A stretch of 20,257 bases of DNA from CAZDYP01 sp964509505 (GTDB lineage Bacteria > Chloroflexota > Anaerolineae > JACRMK01): contig CAZDYP010000086.1 of assembly GCA_964509505.1 (NCBI GenBank), forward strand, positions 1 to 20,257, given 5' to 3'. The notes beneath the pieces were generated by a model, which made no database searches, was not told where the DNA came from, and saw nothing but the letters and a program-made list of their open reading frames with translations. Below, one piece after another: positions 1-7,446 of the stretch (its first letter is position 1; each line of letters opens with the position of its first letter). A program made the position numbers and the translations under genes.

Positions 1-12
1 CCTGTGAGGTCT
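1..12. repeat. Truncated right arm of a short palindromic repeat
   Basis: The first 12 bases (CCTGTGAGGTCT) are identical to the right arm of the perfect palindrome at 18993-19004. The window therefore probably starts inside another copy of that repeat. The missing left arm lies outside the window, so this is inferred from a short match. Confidence 0.5.
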
Positions 13-27
13 GCCCAAAGGAAAATC

Positions 28-399
28 ATGATGGCTTATGCGATGATTATTCACCGCGCTGGCGAGCCGCCGCGCGATGGGCCGTGGCCAACTGATGATG
101 CAGCGTGGGCGCGACATTTGTTGGTGGACGCGCTGACGTATCACGCGATGTTCTTGGAGCTGCAATTGGGCGCGGAGCATGAGGTCGTGCAGCGTGTGCG
201 CGCAATGATTCCAGAGGCGCAAGCGTGTGATGTGGCGCATGGCTATCGCGTCGAGCTGCCGACGAGCGACAACCTGCAAGACCCGCCGACGGTGTTTCAG
301 TTGCTTGCGGGGGATGACGAATCCATCAACCAAGCCGTCGCAGCATGGCAACGAGCGACGAAACAACGATTCGGCCAACCATGGTGGTTGCCGCGCTGA
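28..399 (+). CDS. Hypothetical protein, about 123 aa
   Basis: I do not recognise this protein. The ATG at 28 (or the adjacent ATG at 31) is preceded by AAAGGAAA at 17-24, which can act as a ribosome binding site. An upstream in-frame GTG at 4 lies inside a repeat arm and is an unlikely start. The product is small, soluble and Trp-rich. It has an acidic N-terminal half containing a helix around LLVDALTYHAMFLELQL, and it ends in a basic, aromatic tail (QPWWLPR). There is no signal peptide, membrane segment or recognisable catalytic motif. Codon use is GC-rich like that of the neighbouring genes, which supports a real gene. The next ORF begins 27 nt after the stop behind its own strong Shine-Dalgarno, so the two may be co-transcribed. 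Confidence 0.5.
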   Translation: MMAYAMIIHRAGEPPRDGPWPTDDAAWARHLLVDALTYHAMFLELQLGAEHEVVQRVRAMIPEAQACDVAHGYRVELPTSDNLQDPPTVFQLLAGDDESINQAVAAWQRATKQRFGQPWWLPR

Positions 400-426
400 C
401 CCATTTCATGTCAAAGGAGATTGCCC

Positions 427-609
427 ATGCAAACCAATCTATCGAAGCAAAGGGGGGCTACTCAACGCCCTCAAAGCGACAGGACAATTGAAGCAGCTCG
501 AACGGGCTCAACAGTGAAGGCTGGCATGAAAGCGCCGCTGCAAGTACAACTCAACGCCATCAGAGCTATCCAAACTGTGGTTGTTGGCGTTGAAACTGCG
601 ATGCGTTGA
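427..609 (+). CDS. Small hypothetical ORF, 60 aa, possibly frameshifted
   Basis: The ATG at 427 has an excellent Shine-Dalgarno (AAAGGAGA, 413-420), the strongest evidence that something is translated here. The 60-aa product is basic (start MQTNLSKQRG) and has a short hydrophobic stretch near the end (IQTVVVGVETAMR). It matches nothing I know. A run of six G at 452-457 sits 25 nt into the gene. Past that run the other frame reads more like protein (GLLNALKATGQLKQLERAQQ) and stops at 517. The gene may therefore be frameshifted, may slip, or may simply be a 31-codon peptide. The stop precedes the NUDIX hydrolase by only about 30 nt. Confidence 0.35.
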   Translation: MQTNLSKQRGATQRPQSDRTIEAARTGSTVKAGMKAPLQVQLNAIRAIQTVVVGVETAMR

Positions 610-639
610 AGCGTATAGGCAATGTCTGAGGGAGCAAGT

Positions 640-1239
640 GTGCTGTACATGAACTTTTGTCCGCGTTGTGGGCGACGCTTGGCGCTCACGCGTCTTGAAC
701 ACAAAGAGCGTCCGTGTTGTTTGGAGAGCGAAGGCGGCTGCGGCTTCGTGGATTATGGACGCTACACGATGGGCGTCGGCGGTGTGATTGTCTTGCATGA
801 CGACGACGAGCGGCGCATCTTGTTGATTCAACGCAATCAAGAGCCGAATCGCGGCGGTTGGACGTTGCCCGGCGGTTTCGTCGAATATGATGAACCTGCC
901 GAAGTGTCGGTCGTGCGGGAAATTGCGGAGGAGACAGGGTTGCACTGTGAAGTGAGTGGGTTGCTGGGCTTTCGTAGCCGCGTGGACAACGACGCAAACA
1001 CGAGCTACGCGATTTTTGGGCTGCGTGTGTTGGGTGGGGAGCTAGTCGCCACACCAACTGATGAGATTGCCGCCGTGAAATTTTTTAGTTTGTCAGAACT
1101 CGATACCCTGACGCGCCTCGCGCCATTGTCACGCGCAGTGGCGGTGATGGCGCTCACACGTGAACCTGCGCTATGGCAAGCGACGCCTATACCGAGTCCG
1201 ATTGCCAATCGCCCGTCGTTCAATTTATTCATGGGTTGA
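640..1239 (+). CDS. NUDIX hydrolase with N-terminal zinc ribbon
   Basis: This is probably a hydrolase of nucleoside diphosphate derivatives; the substrate (NADH, ADP-ribose or similar) cannot be read from sequence. Numbered from an upstream in-frame ATG at 622, the zinc-ribbon cysteines are C13, C16, C32/C33 and C40 (FCPRCG ... GGCGF). A complete Nudix box follows: G85-x5-E91-x7-R99-E-I-x-E-E104-x-G-L. The TLPGGFVEYDE segment is typical of the NudC/ADP-ribose pyrophosphatase-like branch with a zinc ribbon. The GTG at 640 is preferred because GAGGGAG (628-634) lies 5 nt upstream. ATG 649, giving MNFCPRCG, is the commonest family start, and ATG 622 has no clear ribosome site. The length of about 200 aa is normal. 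All Nudix catalytic residues are present, so the enzyme should be active. Confidence 0.9.
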   Translation: MLYMNFCPRCGRRLALTRLEHKERPCCLESEGGCGFVDYGRYTMGVGGVIVLHDDDERRILLIQRNQEPNRGGWTLPGGFVEYDEPAEVSVVREIAEETGLHCEVSGLLGFRSRVDNDANTSYAIFGLRVLGGELVATPTDEIAAVKFFSLSELDTLTRLAPLSRAVAVMALTREPALWQATPIPSPIANRPSFNLFMG

Positions 1240-1246
1240 GCAAGCA

Positions 1247-1279
1247 AGACCCGCGAGGTTTTAGAAACCTCGCCGGTCT
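1247..1279. repeat. 33-nt palindromic repeat (15-3-15)
   Basis: The arms AGACCcGCGAGGTTT and AAACCTCGCcGGTCT pair over 15 positions with one C/C mismatch around a 3-nt TAG loop. Geometry and core match the copy at 18972-19004, whose loop is CTA, the reverse complement. It lies between the NUDIX stop and the Shine-Dalgarno of the next gene and has no T-run, so it is more repeat than classical terminator. Confidence 0.8.
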
Positions 1280-1294
1280 CCTTCAGGAGAATAG

Positions 1295-2356
1295 ATGCCC
1301 CAACTATTTGGTCGCAATTACACGCCGACTGAGCTGAAGCAATTCACCGGCATGCTCGCGCAAGTTGCAGGTGTGCAGCTGGTTGAATTGGCTGATGGCA
1401 AGCCGCGCGGGCTGCGCGCTGCGGAGGTTTATACGGGTAGCGGTTTTCGTTTTCAGATATGGCTGGATCGCGGGCTTGACATTGGCGGCGCGGAGTTCAA
1501 TGGAATGCCGCTCGCCTGGTTGCACCCTGCGCTGGGTGCGGCGGCGCATCACGAGCCGCAAGGCTATGGCTGGCTGCGGACGTTTGGCGGCGGTCTGGTG
1601 ACGACGTGTGGCCTCACGCACTTCGGTCAGCCCGAAGTGGATGGCGCGGAAGCGTTGGGGCTACATGGCCGCATTTCCCATGCGCCCGCCGAACATGTGA
1701 AGGTGACGACGGAATGGCAAGGTGATGCTTACGTTCTCGTCGTGGAAGGGCAAGCACGACAGTCTGTGTTGTTCGGCGAAAATTTGTTGCTCACACGGAA
1801 AATCGCAACGCGGCTCGGCGCGCATCATTTCGTCATCGAAGATACGGTGAGCAATGAAGGCTTTCGCGCGACACCGCACATGATTCTCTACCATTGTAAC
1901 TTCGGTTTTCCCATCGTCAGCCCTGATTCGGAGCTATTGGTGAACGACGACTGGGTGAAGCCGCGCGACGAAGCGGCTGCCAAAGGCTTGGCGACGCACA
2001 CGCGCTTCGCTAGCCCTGACGCAAACTACGTTGAGCAAGTCTTCTTCCATCAGCCGCGCGTCGGCGCAGATGGGTTCATTCAGGCAGCCATCGTCAATCG
2101 CGCGCTGAACTGCGGCGCGTACGTGCGCTATCGCGCGGCAGAGTTGCCATATCTTTCGCAATGGAAGATGATGGGCGCGGGCGATTATGTATGCGCGCTC
2201 GAACCCGAAAATTTTTGGGAGACGCCGCGCCACAAGCTACGCGCAGAAAATCGTTTGCGCTTCTTGCCGGCGGGCGAGAGCGTGCAGTATCACCTGGAGC
2301 TCGGCGTGCTGCCTGACGCAGACGCGCTTCAAACATTTGCAGCGCGTCTGGCTTGA
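1295..2356 (+). CDS. DUF4432 family protein (aldose 1-epimerase-like)
   Basis: This protein belongs to the galactose-mutarotase-like superfamily, DUF4432 branch. Such proteins bind free or modified sugars and probably interconvert anomers, but the exact substrate is unknown. The 353-aa length is typical. Family signatures include the start LFGRNYT, the DRGLDIGGAEFNGMPLAWL block near residue 60, FGGGLVTTCGLTHFG near residue 100, the GLHGRISHAPA block, and NEGFRATPHMILYHCNFGFP near residue 195 with its conserved His. The PENFWE and ELGVL segments near the C-terminus also fit. The start is supported by AGGAGA at 1285-1290, 4 nt before the ATG. There is no signal peptide, so it is cytoplasmic. 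A sugar importer starts 1.4 kb downstream, and both may serve carbohydrate use, although a lipoprotein gene with its own promoter lies between. Confidence 0.88.
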   Translation: MPQLFGRNYTPTELKQFTGMLAQVAGVQLVELADGKPRGLRAAEVYTGSGFRFQIWLDRGLDIGGAEFNGMPLAWLHPALGAAAHHEPQGYGWLRTFGGGLVTTCGLTHFGQPEVDGAEALGLHGRISHAPAEHVKVTTEWQGDAYVLVVEGQARQSVLFGENLLLTRKIATRLGAHHFVIEDTVSNEGFRATPHMILYHCNFGFPIVSPDSELLVNDDWVKPRDEAAAKGLATHTRFASPDANYVEQVFFHQPRVGADGFIQAAIVNRALNCGAYVRYRAAELPYLSQWKMMGAGDYVCALEPENFWETPRHKLRAENRLRFLPAGESVQYHLELGVLPDADALQTFAARLA

Positions 2357-2367
2357 TTGGGGAGATT

Positions 2368-2398
2368 CAAGGCAAAGACCTGACAGGTTTTTGCCTTG
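2368..2398. repeat. 31-nt hairpin (14-3-14), possible terminator
   Basis: CAAGGCAAA pairs with TTTGCCTTG, and inside that ACCT pairs with AGGT around a GAC loop. One G/T wobble joins the two parts into a continuous 14-bp stem. It starts 12 nt after the DUF4432 stop. The inner AGACCTGACAGGTTT resembles the other short palindromes in the window. There is no long T-tract, so terminator function is uncertain. Confidence 0.65.
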
Positions 2399-2421
2399 TG
2401 AAAATCCTCCGTTATATTGAA

Positions 2422-2450
2422 TTGCCAGCTGCCCATGATGTGTGTAAAAT
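2422..2450 (+). promoter_or_regulatory. Sigma70-type promoter for the FGE-like lipoprotein
   Basis: TTGCCA (2422-2427) and TAAAAT (2445-2450) are separated by 17 bp. Each hexamer matches five of six consensus positions. Transcription would start near 2457, giving a leader of about 38 nt that includes GGGAG at 2482-2486. Confidence 0.6.
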
Positions 2451-2494
2451 TCGCCCGCTCATATAGCTCGATTTTGCCTTTGGGAGATGCCAAC

Positions 2495-3409
2495 ATGATG
2501 TCATTGCGCAAACTGGGTTGGTGTAGCTTAATACTTGTCGTTTTGTCGGCTTGTTCATTTGAGTCCGATGTAGCGCCAACCCCAACGACAGCTGCTAGAC
2601 CCACTGTGGCTTTTACACCCATCGCTTTACCCACAGCGATTCCAACCTCACCCCCACCGCCAACACCCACGCCAGCGCCATCGCCCACACCCGTTCCCAC
2701 GCAAGCAGGCGCAACCCCTGCGCCAACGCAAGCGATTGCGACTGAGATGATTGAAATTAAAGGCGGCCCATTCACCATGGGCAGCAACAGTGGCGCAGCC
2801 GATGCAAAGCCCGCGCATCAAGCAGATGTGCCAACATTTATGATAGATAAGTTTGAAGTCACCAACGAGGACTTCAAAAAGTTCGTGGATGCGACAGGCT
2901 ACAAGACTGACGCCGAAAAAGCGAACGAAGGCGATTGGAAAAAATACGCTGATGGCAAGGGCAAACATCCTGTCGTGCTCGTATCATGGAATGATGCAAC
3001 AGCCTTTTGCAAATGGGCAGGCAAACGGTTGCCCACCGAACAAGAATGGGAGAAGGCGGCGCGCGGCACGGATGGGCGCACTTACCCATGGGGCAACGAT
3101 TATGATCCCAAGAAAGTGAATAGCAAAGAAGGCAACATCCGCACGACCACGGTCGTCGGCTCGTTTGGCGCGGGCGCGAGCGCTTATGGTGTGCAAGACC
3201 TGGCGGGTAATGTCTGGGAATGGACGGCGAGCGAAGCGCAGGTCTATCCCGGCGGACAGCGGGGCGGCAGCAAAATTTTCACTGCAGGCACCAAGGTCGT
3301 GCGCGGCGGCGGGTGGTTCGACGTGAAAGAGCAAATTGCATCGTACGCGCGCAATTCTAATGTGCCGACCGCAGCGAATGATGATTTGGGATTTCGTTGC
3401 GCAAAGTAG
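2495..3409 (+). CDS. Lipoprotein with FGE-sulfatase (SUMF1-like) domain
   Basis: This is a predicted surface lipoprotein of 304 aa. Residues 1-19 form a lipoprotein signal peptide ending in the lipobox LSAC (C20). A Thr/Pro/Ala-rich linker (about 28-80) follows, then a formylglycine-generating-enzyme-like domain from about residue 85. Hallmarks are GGPFTMGS, VSWNDATAFCKWAGKRLPTE, EWEKAARG, YPWGND, GNVWEWT, VRGGGWF and the terminal GFRCAK. True FGE needs a cysteine pair shortly before the terminal GFRC motif. The corresponding stretch here (EQIASYARNSNVPTAANDD) has none, so sulfatase-activating activity is unlikely and a binding or structural role is more plausible. The start at 2495 (or 2498) is chosen because GGGAG lies 8 nt upstream and the signal peptide begins there. 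The upstream in-frame extension to 2417 would include promoter DNA. Confidence 0.88.
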   Translation: MMSLRKLGWCSLILVVLSACSFESDVAPTPTTAARPTVAFTPIALPTAIPTSPPPPTPTPAPSPTPVPTQAGATPAPTQAIATEMIEIKGGPFTMGSNSGAADAKPAHQADVPTFMIDKFEVTNEDFKKFVDATGYKTDAEKANEGDWKKYADGKGKHPVVLVSWNDATAFCKWAGKRLPTEQEWEKAARGTDGRTYPWGNDYDPKKVNSKEGNIRTTTVVGSFGAGASAYGVQDLAGNVWEWTASEAQVYPGGQRGGSKIFTAGTKVVRGGGWFDVKEQIASYARNSNVPTAANDDLGFRCAK

Positions 3410-3519
3410 TCGCTAGTCATTAGCCATTAGTCGCTAGTCGCCTACTGAGGGCGCTCGTTATAGGCGTGTAACTAAAAAACGAGAAACTAGCAACTAACGA
3501 CTAGAGACTAGCAACTAGC
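3407..3519. repeat. Head-to-head heptad array (TAGTCGC type)
   Basis: Five 7-bp units of consensus TAGTCGC run from 3407 to 3441, beginning at the TAG stop codon of the preceding gene. Five units of consensus rACTAGC run from 3485 to 3519 in the inverted sense. The arms can form an imperfect hairpin with about 43 nt between them. Such heptanucleotide repeats resemble the STRR sequences known from filamentous cyanobacteria. This array and the element at 3566-3660 fill most of the gap before the transporter. Confidence 0.75.
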
Positions 3520-3565
3520 GGAAAGGAGGTGAGCGCCTGAAACGCACGGCGTGTCGTTCATCATT

Positions 3566-3660
3566 AGACGTTATCCGAAATAACTAACAGCATCCTGAAC
3601 GGTTCGACAAGCTCGCCATGCGCTTGTCGAAGAATGCGGTCAAAACATTGGATAACGTCT
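3566..3660. mobile_element. Small MITE-like element with 11-bp inverted ends
   Basis: AGACGTTATCC (3566-3576) and GGATAACGTCT (3650-3660) are perfect inverted repeats. They are flanked on both sides by ATT (3563-3565 and 3661-3663), a possible 3-bp target duplication. Inside, TTCGACAAGC (3603-3612) pairs with GCTTGTCGAA (3622-3631). The interior motif CATCCTGAACGGTTCGACAA resembles a widespread bacterial intergenic repeat. It has no coding capacity. It ends 66 nt upstream of the binding-protein start, so its right end may contribute promoter or leader sequence. Confidence 0.55.
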
Positions 3661-3726
3661 ATTATGTTCTACTGTATCATGCGGTTCAATGTACGACCCA
3701 CAAAATCAACAAGGAGAATTTGACGT

Positions 3727-5268
3727 ATGAAGAGGATGACTTTCTTGCGCGCATTACTAGCCGCTATCGTGTTGTTTTCGATGGGCGCCGCGCAAGGCAC
3801 ATCGGCGCAGGGCGCTTTGGCATGCGCCAAGACGTACACCGTCGCCGCCGCCGACTGGCTGTCGAAGATTTCCGACAAGGAATACGGCAGCATCACAGCC
3901 TATTGGCCCCTCATGGCGGCGACCAATCAGAAGGCTGTCACCGACAAGACATACACCAAGATTGAAAACGCTGACTTGATTGACGTCGGTTGGAAGATTT
4001 GTATTCCGTCGAAAGCCGACGCCGATGCCTTTCTCAAGAACTTCAATCCCAACACGCCGACAGGCGTAGCAGCCTTGTTCGGCGCTGGCGCGAAGGGTCA
4101 GCTGATCGTTGGCTCGTGGTGGACGAACGGCGGCGAGTTCAATGGCTTGAATGAAATGTTCAAGCAATACAAGGCTACGAATGCAGATGTCGAAATCGTG
4201 AACGCGGCGATCGCGGGCGGCGCAGGCACGAACTTCAAGGGGCAACTCTTGACGCAGATGGTGGGCGGCGTCGCGCCCGATACGTTCCAGCTTCATGCGG
4301 GTCTGGAAGTCGAGACATATAGTCCAGGCACGTTGGTCGTACCTGTGGACGACATCTATGCGTCCGAAGGCTTCGAGAAGGTCTTCCCGAAAGACTTGAT
4401 TGCGATGTTGAAGTACAAGGACAAATTCTGGGGCGTGCCTGTCAACATCCATCGCTCCAATGTCCTCTGGTACAACAAGTCCTTGTTCACCAAAGCGGGT
4501 ATCACCAAAGCGCCTGAGACGTGGGATGAATTCTTTGCCGCGGCTGACAAGTTGAAAGCGGCGGGCATCGCGCCCATCGCATTAGGCGGCAAGGACGGCT
4601 TCGAGCTGCAGCACACCTTCGAGGACATTCTCGCGGGTTCAATGACGGCTGACGAATATCGCGGTTTGTGGACGGGCAAGACCTCGTGGAAATCACCCAA
4701 GGTGACGGCCGCGCTGGAGATATTCAAGAAGTACATCAGCTATGCCAACAAAGATTACAATGCGTTGACGTGGGCTGCAGCGACCCAGTTGCTGATTGAC
4801 GGCAAAGCGGCGATGAACGTCATGGGTGACTGGGCAAATGGGCAATTCATCTCCGCCAAGTTCACCGACTACGGCTGGTCGCCCGTGCCGGGCACCAAAG
4901 GCACGTTTGTCGCGTTGTCCGATAGCTTTGCGTTGCCTGCGAAAGCGCCGAACGTGAACAATGCAAAAGCCTGGTTGAAGCTGGCTGGCACCAAAGCCGC
5001 GCAAGAAGCCTTCAACGCGCAGAAAGGTTCGATTTGCGCGCGCACCGATTGCGACTATAGCAAATTCAACGACTACTTGAAGTCAGCCGCCTCCGATTGG
5101 TCGAAGGATGCGATTGTGCCGAGCGTCGTGCATGGCGCAGCGGCAACCCCGAAGTGGGCGACCAAAGGCTACAGCGATCCTATCGTGTTGTTTGCGACGA
5201 CGGGCGATGTCGCTAAGACCCAAGCCGCACTCGTGCAAGCGGCGGCGGATGCGGGCTTCCCGCAATAA
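3727..5268 (+). CDS. CUT1 sugar ABC transporter substrate-binding protein with LysM-like N-terminus
   Basis: This is a secreted family 1 solute-binding protein of 513 aa that captures a sugar and delivers it to the two permeases downstream. Residues 1-28 are a signal peptide ending near TSAQG. Residues 37-95 (YTVAAADWLSKISDKEYGS ... WKICIP) look like a LysM domain, a peptidoglycan- or glycan-binding module. The binding-protein fold begins near residue 124 (GQLIVGSWWTNGGEFNGL). The GVPVNIHRSNVLWYNK segment (236-251), MGDWANGQF and LSDSFALP resemble glucose/mannose-binding proteins of the Thermus/Pseudomonas Gts type. Glucose or mannose is thus the best guess, not a certainty. AAGGAG (3711-3716) lies 10 nt before the ATG. 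No lipobox Cys is seen, so the LysM-like domain, rather than a lipid, may hold the protein at the cell wall. Confidence 0.92.
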   Translation: MKRMTFLRALLAAIVLFSMGAAQGTSAQGALACAKTYTVAAADWLSKISDKEYGSITAYWPLMAATNQKAVTDKTYTKIENADLIDVGWKICIPSKADADAFLKNFNPNTPTGVAALFGAGAKGQLIVGSWWTNGGEFNGLNEMFKQYKATNADVEIVNAAIAGGAGTNFKGQLLTQMVGGVAPDTFQLHAGLEVETYSPGTLVVPVDDIYASEGFEKVFPKDLIAMLKYKDKFWGVPVNIHRSNVLWYNKSLFTKAGITKAPETWDEFFAAADKLKAAGIAPIALGGKDGFELQHTFEDILAGSMTADEYRGLWTGKTSWKSPKVTAALEIFKKYISYANKDYNALTWAAATQLLIDGKAAMNVMGDWANGQFISAKFTDYGWSPVPGTKGTFVALSDSFALPAKAPNVNNAKAWLKLAGTKAAQEAFNAQKGSICARTDCDYSKFNDYLKSAASDWSKDAIVPSVVHGAAATPKWATKGYSDPIVLFATTGDVAKTQAALVQAAADAGFPQ

Positions 5269-5288
5269 CACATTGCGTATAGCCAAGT

Positions 5289-5396
5289 GCGGATAGCAGA
5301 TGGCGGATGGTAGATGGTAGATGGCAGATAGCAGATGGCGAATGACTATCTGCTATTTGCTGTTTGCTATTCGCCATTCGCTATTTGCAGTCTGCC
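5289..5396. repeat. Head-to-head heptad array (GCAGATG type)
   Basis: Eight 7-bp units of consensus GCAGATG (5289-5344) are followed, after 3 nt, by seven inverted units of consensus ATTTGCT (5348-5396). The array fills nearly the whole gap between binding protein and first permease and stops immediately before the permease ribosome site AAGGA. Folded in mRNA it would form a long imperfect hairpin that could tune the ratio of binding protein to permease; that role is inferred. Confidence 0.8.
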
Positions 5397-5407
5397 AAGG
5401 ATTCTTT

Positions 5408-6418
5408 ATGTCGCACAAAGCGAACCAATGGGAACGTCTCATCTCGATTATCTTGCTTGCGCCGTCGGTGTTGGCGTTAGCCTTGTTCGTCTATGCCTTT
5501 ATCGCGTGGACGGGCTACGTGTCGCTCACGCGTTGGGAGGGCGCTGTGCCAGACCTCACCTGGGCAGGTCTGCGTAATTATCAGCGCCTGTTTTTGGGTG
5601 ATGGCACGGATGCGATTCGGTTTCGCTACGACCTCCGCAACATGGTGGCCTTCACGACGTTCTTCCTTGCCATCTGCATCGTCGTCGGCTTTTCATTGGC
5701 TGTTTTGCTCGATCAGCGCATCCGCGCTGAAAATTTTTTCCGCAGCATTTTTCTCTTTCCGATGGCGGTATCTTTCGTGGTCACAGGCGTCTCGTGGCGC
5801 TGGATTTTGACGCCCGGTGATCAAGCCACAGGCGCGGTGGGCCTCAATCAGCTCTTTGAACGGCTCGGGCTCGATTTTTTGAAATCACTATGGTTCACCG
5901 ATGCGACAGTCATCTTCATCAAACCTGATTCGGGCTTGGGCGCTTTGCTCAATCAAATTGGCTTAGGAGTTTTGACGACCTCCGATTTTGGCTATCCACT
6001 CGCCATCACCTCGCTAGTCATTGCGGCAATGTGGCAGCTCTCTGGTTACACGATGGCAATCTATCTCGCGGGCTTGCGCAGCATCTCCGACGAACTGCGT
6101 GAAGCGGCGCGCATAGACGGCGCCAGCGAATGGCAAATCTATCGTTACGTCATCTTGCCGTTATTGCAACCCGTCACGCTCAGTGTCGTCATCATTCTTG
6201 GGCATATCTCGCTGAAAATTTACGACCTCGTCGTTTCGATGACGGGGTCAGGCACAGGCTTCGCAACCGACATGCCAGCGCTCAACATGTGGAAGACGAC
6301 CTTCGATGCCACGCTTTTCGCGCAAGGCGCAGCTATCGCAATCGTGTTGCTACTGCTGGTTGCCATTCTCATCATTCCTTATTTACGCTATAGCATTCGC
6401 TCGGAGACACAACTCTAA
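5408..6418 (+). CDS. Sugar ABC transporter permease, MalF/GtsB-like
   Basis: This is an inner-membrane permease subunit of a CUT1 importer, about 336 aa with several hydrophobic segments (first near LISIILLAPSVLALALFVYAF). The cytoplasmic EAA loop that docks the ATPase is intact: EAARIDGASEWQIYRYVILPL from residue 232. The roughly 40-residue insertion between membrane segments (LNQLFERLGLDFLKSLWF ... GLGALLNQIGLG) is typical of glucose-type MalF homologues. The ATG at 5408 is chosen because AAGGA (5397-5401) precedes it by 6 nt. The in-frame extension to 5321 would translate the heptad array and is rejected. It lies between the binding protein and the second permease, with which it should form a heterodimer. 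Confidence 0.92.
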   Translation: MSHKANQWERLISIILLAPSVLALALFVYAFIAWTGYVSLTRWEGAVPDLTWAGLRNYQRLFLGDGTDAIRFRYDLRNMVAFTTFFLAICIVVGFSLAVLLDQRIRAENFFRSIFLFPMAVSFVVTGVSWRWILTPGDQATGAVGLNQLFERLGLDFLKSLWFTDATVIFIKPDSGLGALLNQIGLGVLTTSDFGYPLAITSLVIAAMWQLSGYTMAIYLAGLRSISDELREAARIDGASEWQIYRYVILPLLQPVTLSVVIILGHISLKIYDLVVSMTGSGTGFATDMPALNMWKTTFDATLFAQGAAIAIVLLLLVAILIIPYLRYSIRSETQL

Positions 6419-6464
6419 CTCGCTGAACACTGTTCACCGCACCGTGTTCACGCTTCACTTTCTT

Positions 6465-7355
6465 ATGGCTACTCTTGCTTCTTCTCCTCGTCGCGCGCCT
6501 TTTCGCTGGCAGCGCTCTCTGCTGTATGCCGTGCTCATCATCGCTGCCATCTTTTACCTCATGCCGATTTACGTCCTGCTCATCACGGGCTTCAAAAGTC
6601 GCGCCGAGGCGTTGCAAATTTCCAACATGTGGAGCCCGCCTGCCGTCATCGGCTTCAGCAGCTTCACGACGGCCTGGTTCGGCGCGGCCGACACGGTAGG
6701 CTTGCAAGAAGGTTTCTGGAATAGCGTAAGAATGGTTTTGCCAGCGACCCTTATCTCATCACTGATTGGTTCGCTCAATGGGTACATCTTGGCGAAGTGG
6801 AAGTTTCGTGGCGCAGACCTCATCTTCCCATTAATCTTGTTCGGCATGTTCATTCCATATCAAAGTATCCTCATCCCCCTGGTGCAAAGCTATCAGCTAT
6901 TCGAGCGCATCACGGGCATTCAACTGTTCTCGACAATCGCGGGACTGATTGTTGCGCATTGCGTCTATGGCATCCCCATCACGACGCTGATCTTCCGCAA
7001 TTACTACGCGACGATTCCTAACGAGATGATCGAAGCCTCGCGCATTGACGGCGCGAATTTCTTCAGCATCTATCGCTACATCATCTTGCCGCTATCGGCG
7101 CCGGCGTTTGTCGTCGTGATGATCTGGCAATTCACCTCGATTTGGAACGACTTCCTCTTTGGCATCTCGCTCGCCAACAACCCGAAGGTCTATCCCATCA
7201 CGCTCTCGCTCAACAACATCGCAGGCAGCTTCCATGTCCCGTGGAACATCCAGATGGCGGCGGCGTTGCTAACGGCCGTGCCGCCGTTGCTCGTTTATAT
7301 CTTCTTGGGGCGCTACTTCATGCGCGGGTTGATGGCGGGGTCGCTCAAGGGATAA
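6465..7355 (+). CDS. Sugar ABC transporter permease, MalG/GtsC-like
   Basis: This is the second permease of the CUT1 importer, 296 aa. It has an N-terminal hydrophobic segment (LLYAVLIIAAIFYLMPIYVLLITGF), further membrane spans, and the EAA-type loop EASRIDGANFFSIYRYIILPL from residue 190, with Ser for the second Ala. The end (FLGRYFMRGLMAGSLKG) is a classic MalG-type C-terminus. The start ATG at 6465 gives the usual MalG length. No clear Shine-Dalgarno is visible, and the gene starts 46 nt after the first permease stop, so coupling is likely. No ATP-binding subunit follows; the importer probably uses a shared MsmK/UgpC-type ATPase encoded elsewhere, as is common for CUT1 systems. Confidence 0.92.
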   Translation: MATLASSPRRAPFRWQRSLLYAVLIIAAIFYLMPIYVLLITGFKSRAEALQISNMWSPPAVIGFSSFTTAWFGAADTVGLQEGFWNSVRMVLPATLISSLIGSLNGYILAKWKFRGADLIFPLILFGMFIPYQSILIPLVQSYQLFERITGIQLFSTIAGLIVAHCVYGIPITTLIFRNYYATIPNEMIEASRIDGANFFSIYRYIILPLSAPAFVVVMIWQFTSIWNDFLFGISLANNPKVYPITLSLNNIAGSFHVPWNIQMAAALLTAVPPLLVYIFLGRYFMRGLMAGSLKG

Positions 7356-7434
7356 GTAGCGTCTGCTCAATAGCAAAGAGCAACTCATTCGCCGCCGCAA
7401 TGAGCGCATCGGAAAACGGGTTTCTCGTTTGCGC

Positions 7435-7440
7435 TATACT
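7435..7440 (+). promoter_or_regulatory. Possible -10 element for a leaderless mRNA
   Basis: TATACT at 7435-7440 ends 6 nt before the ATG at 7447. Transcription would then start at or next to the A of the start codon. No convincing -35 hexamer and no Shine-Dalgarno are seen, so this rests on the -10 match alone. Confidence 0.35.
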
Positions 7441-7446
7441 CTCGCT

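Noticed and set aside
3407..3519. Possible CRISPR array
   Set aside because: The units are 7 bp with no spacers, and there are no cas genes in the window.
3757..4452. 231-aa minus-strand ORF
   Set aside because: It is fully antisense to the solute-binding protein and has low-complexity, Arg/His-rich text typical of a shadow frame.
5321..5407. N-terminal extension of the first permease
   Set aside because: It would translate the heptad array; the ATG at 5408 has a ribosome site and gives the normal length.
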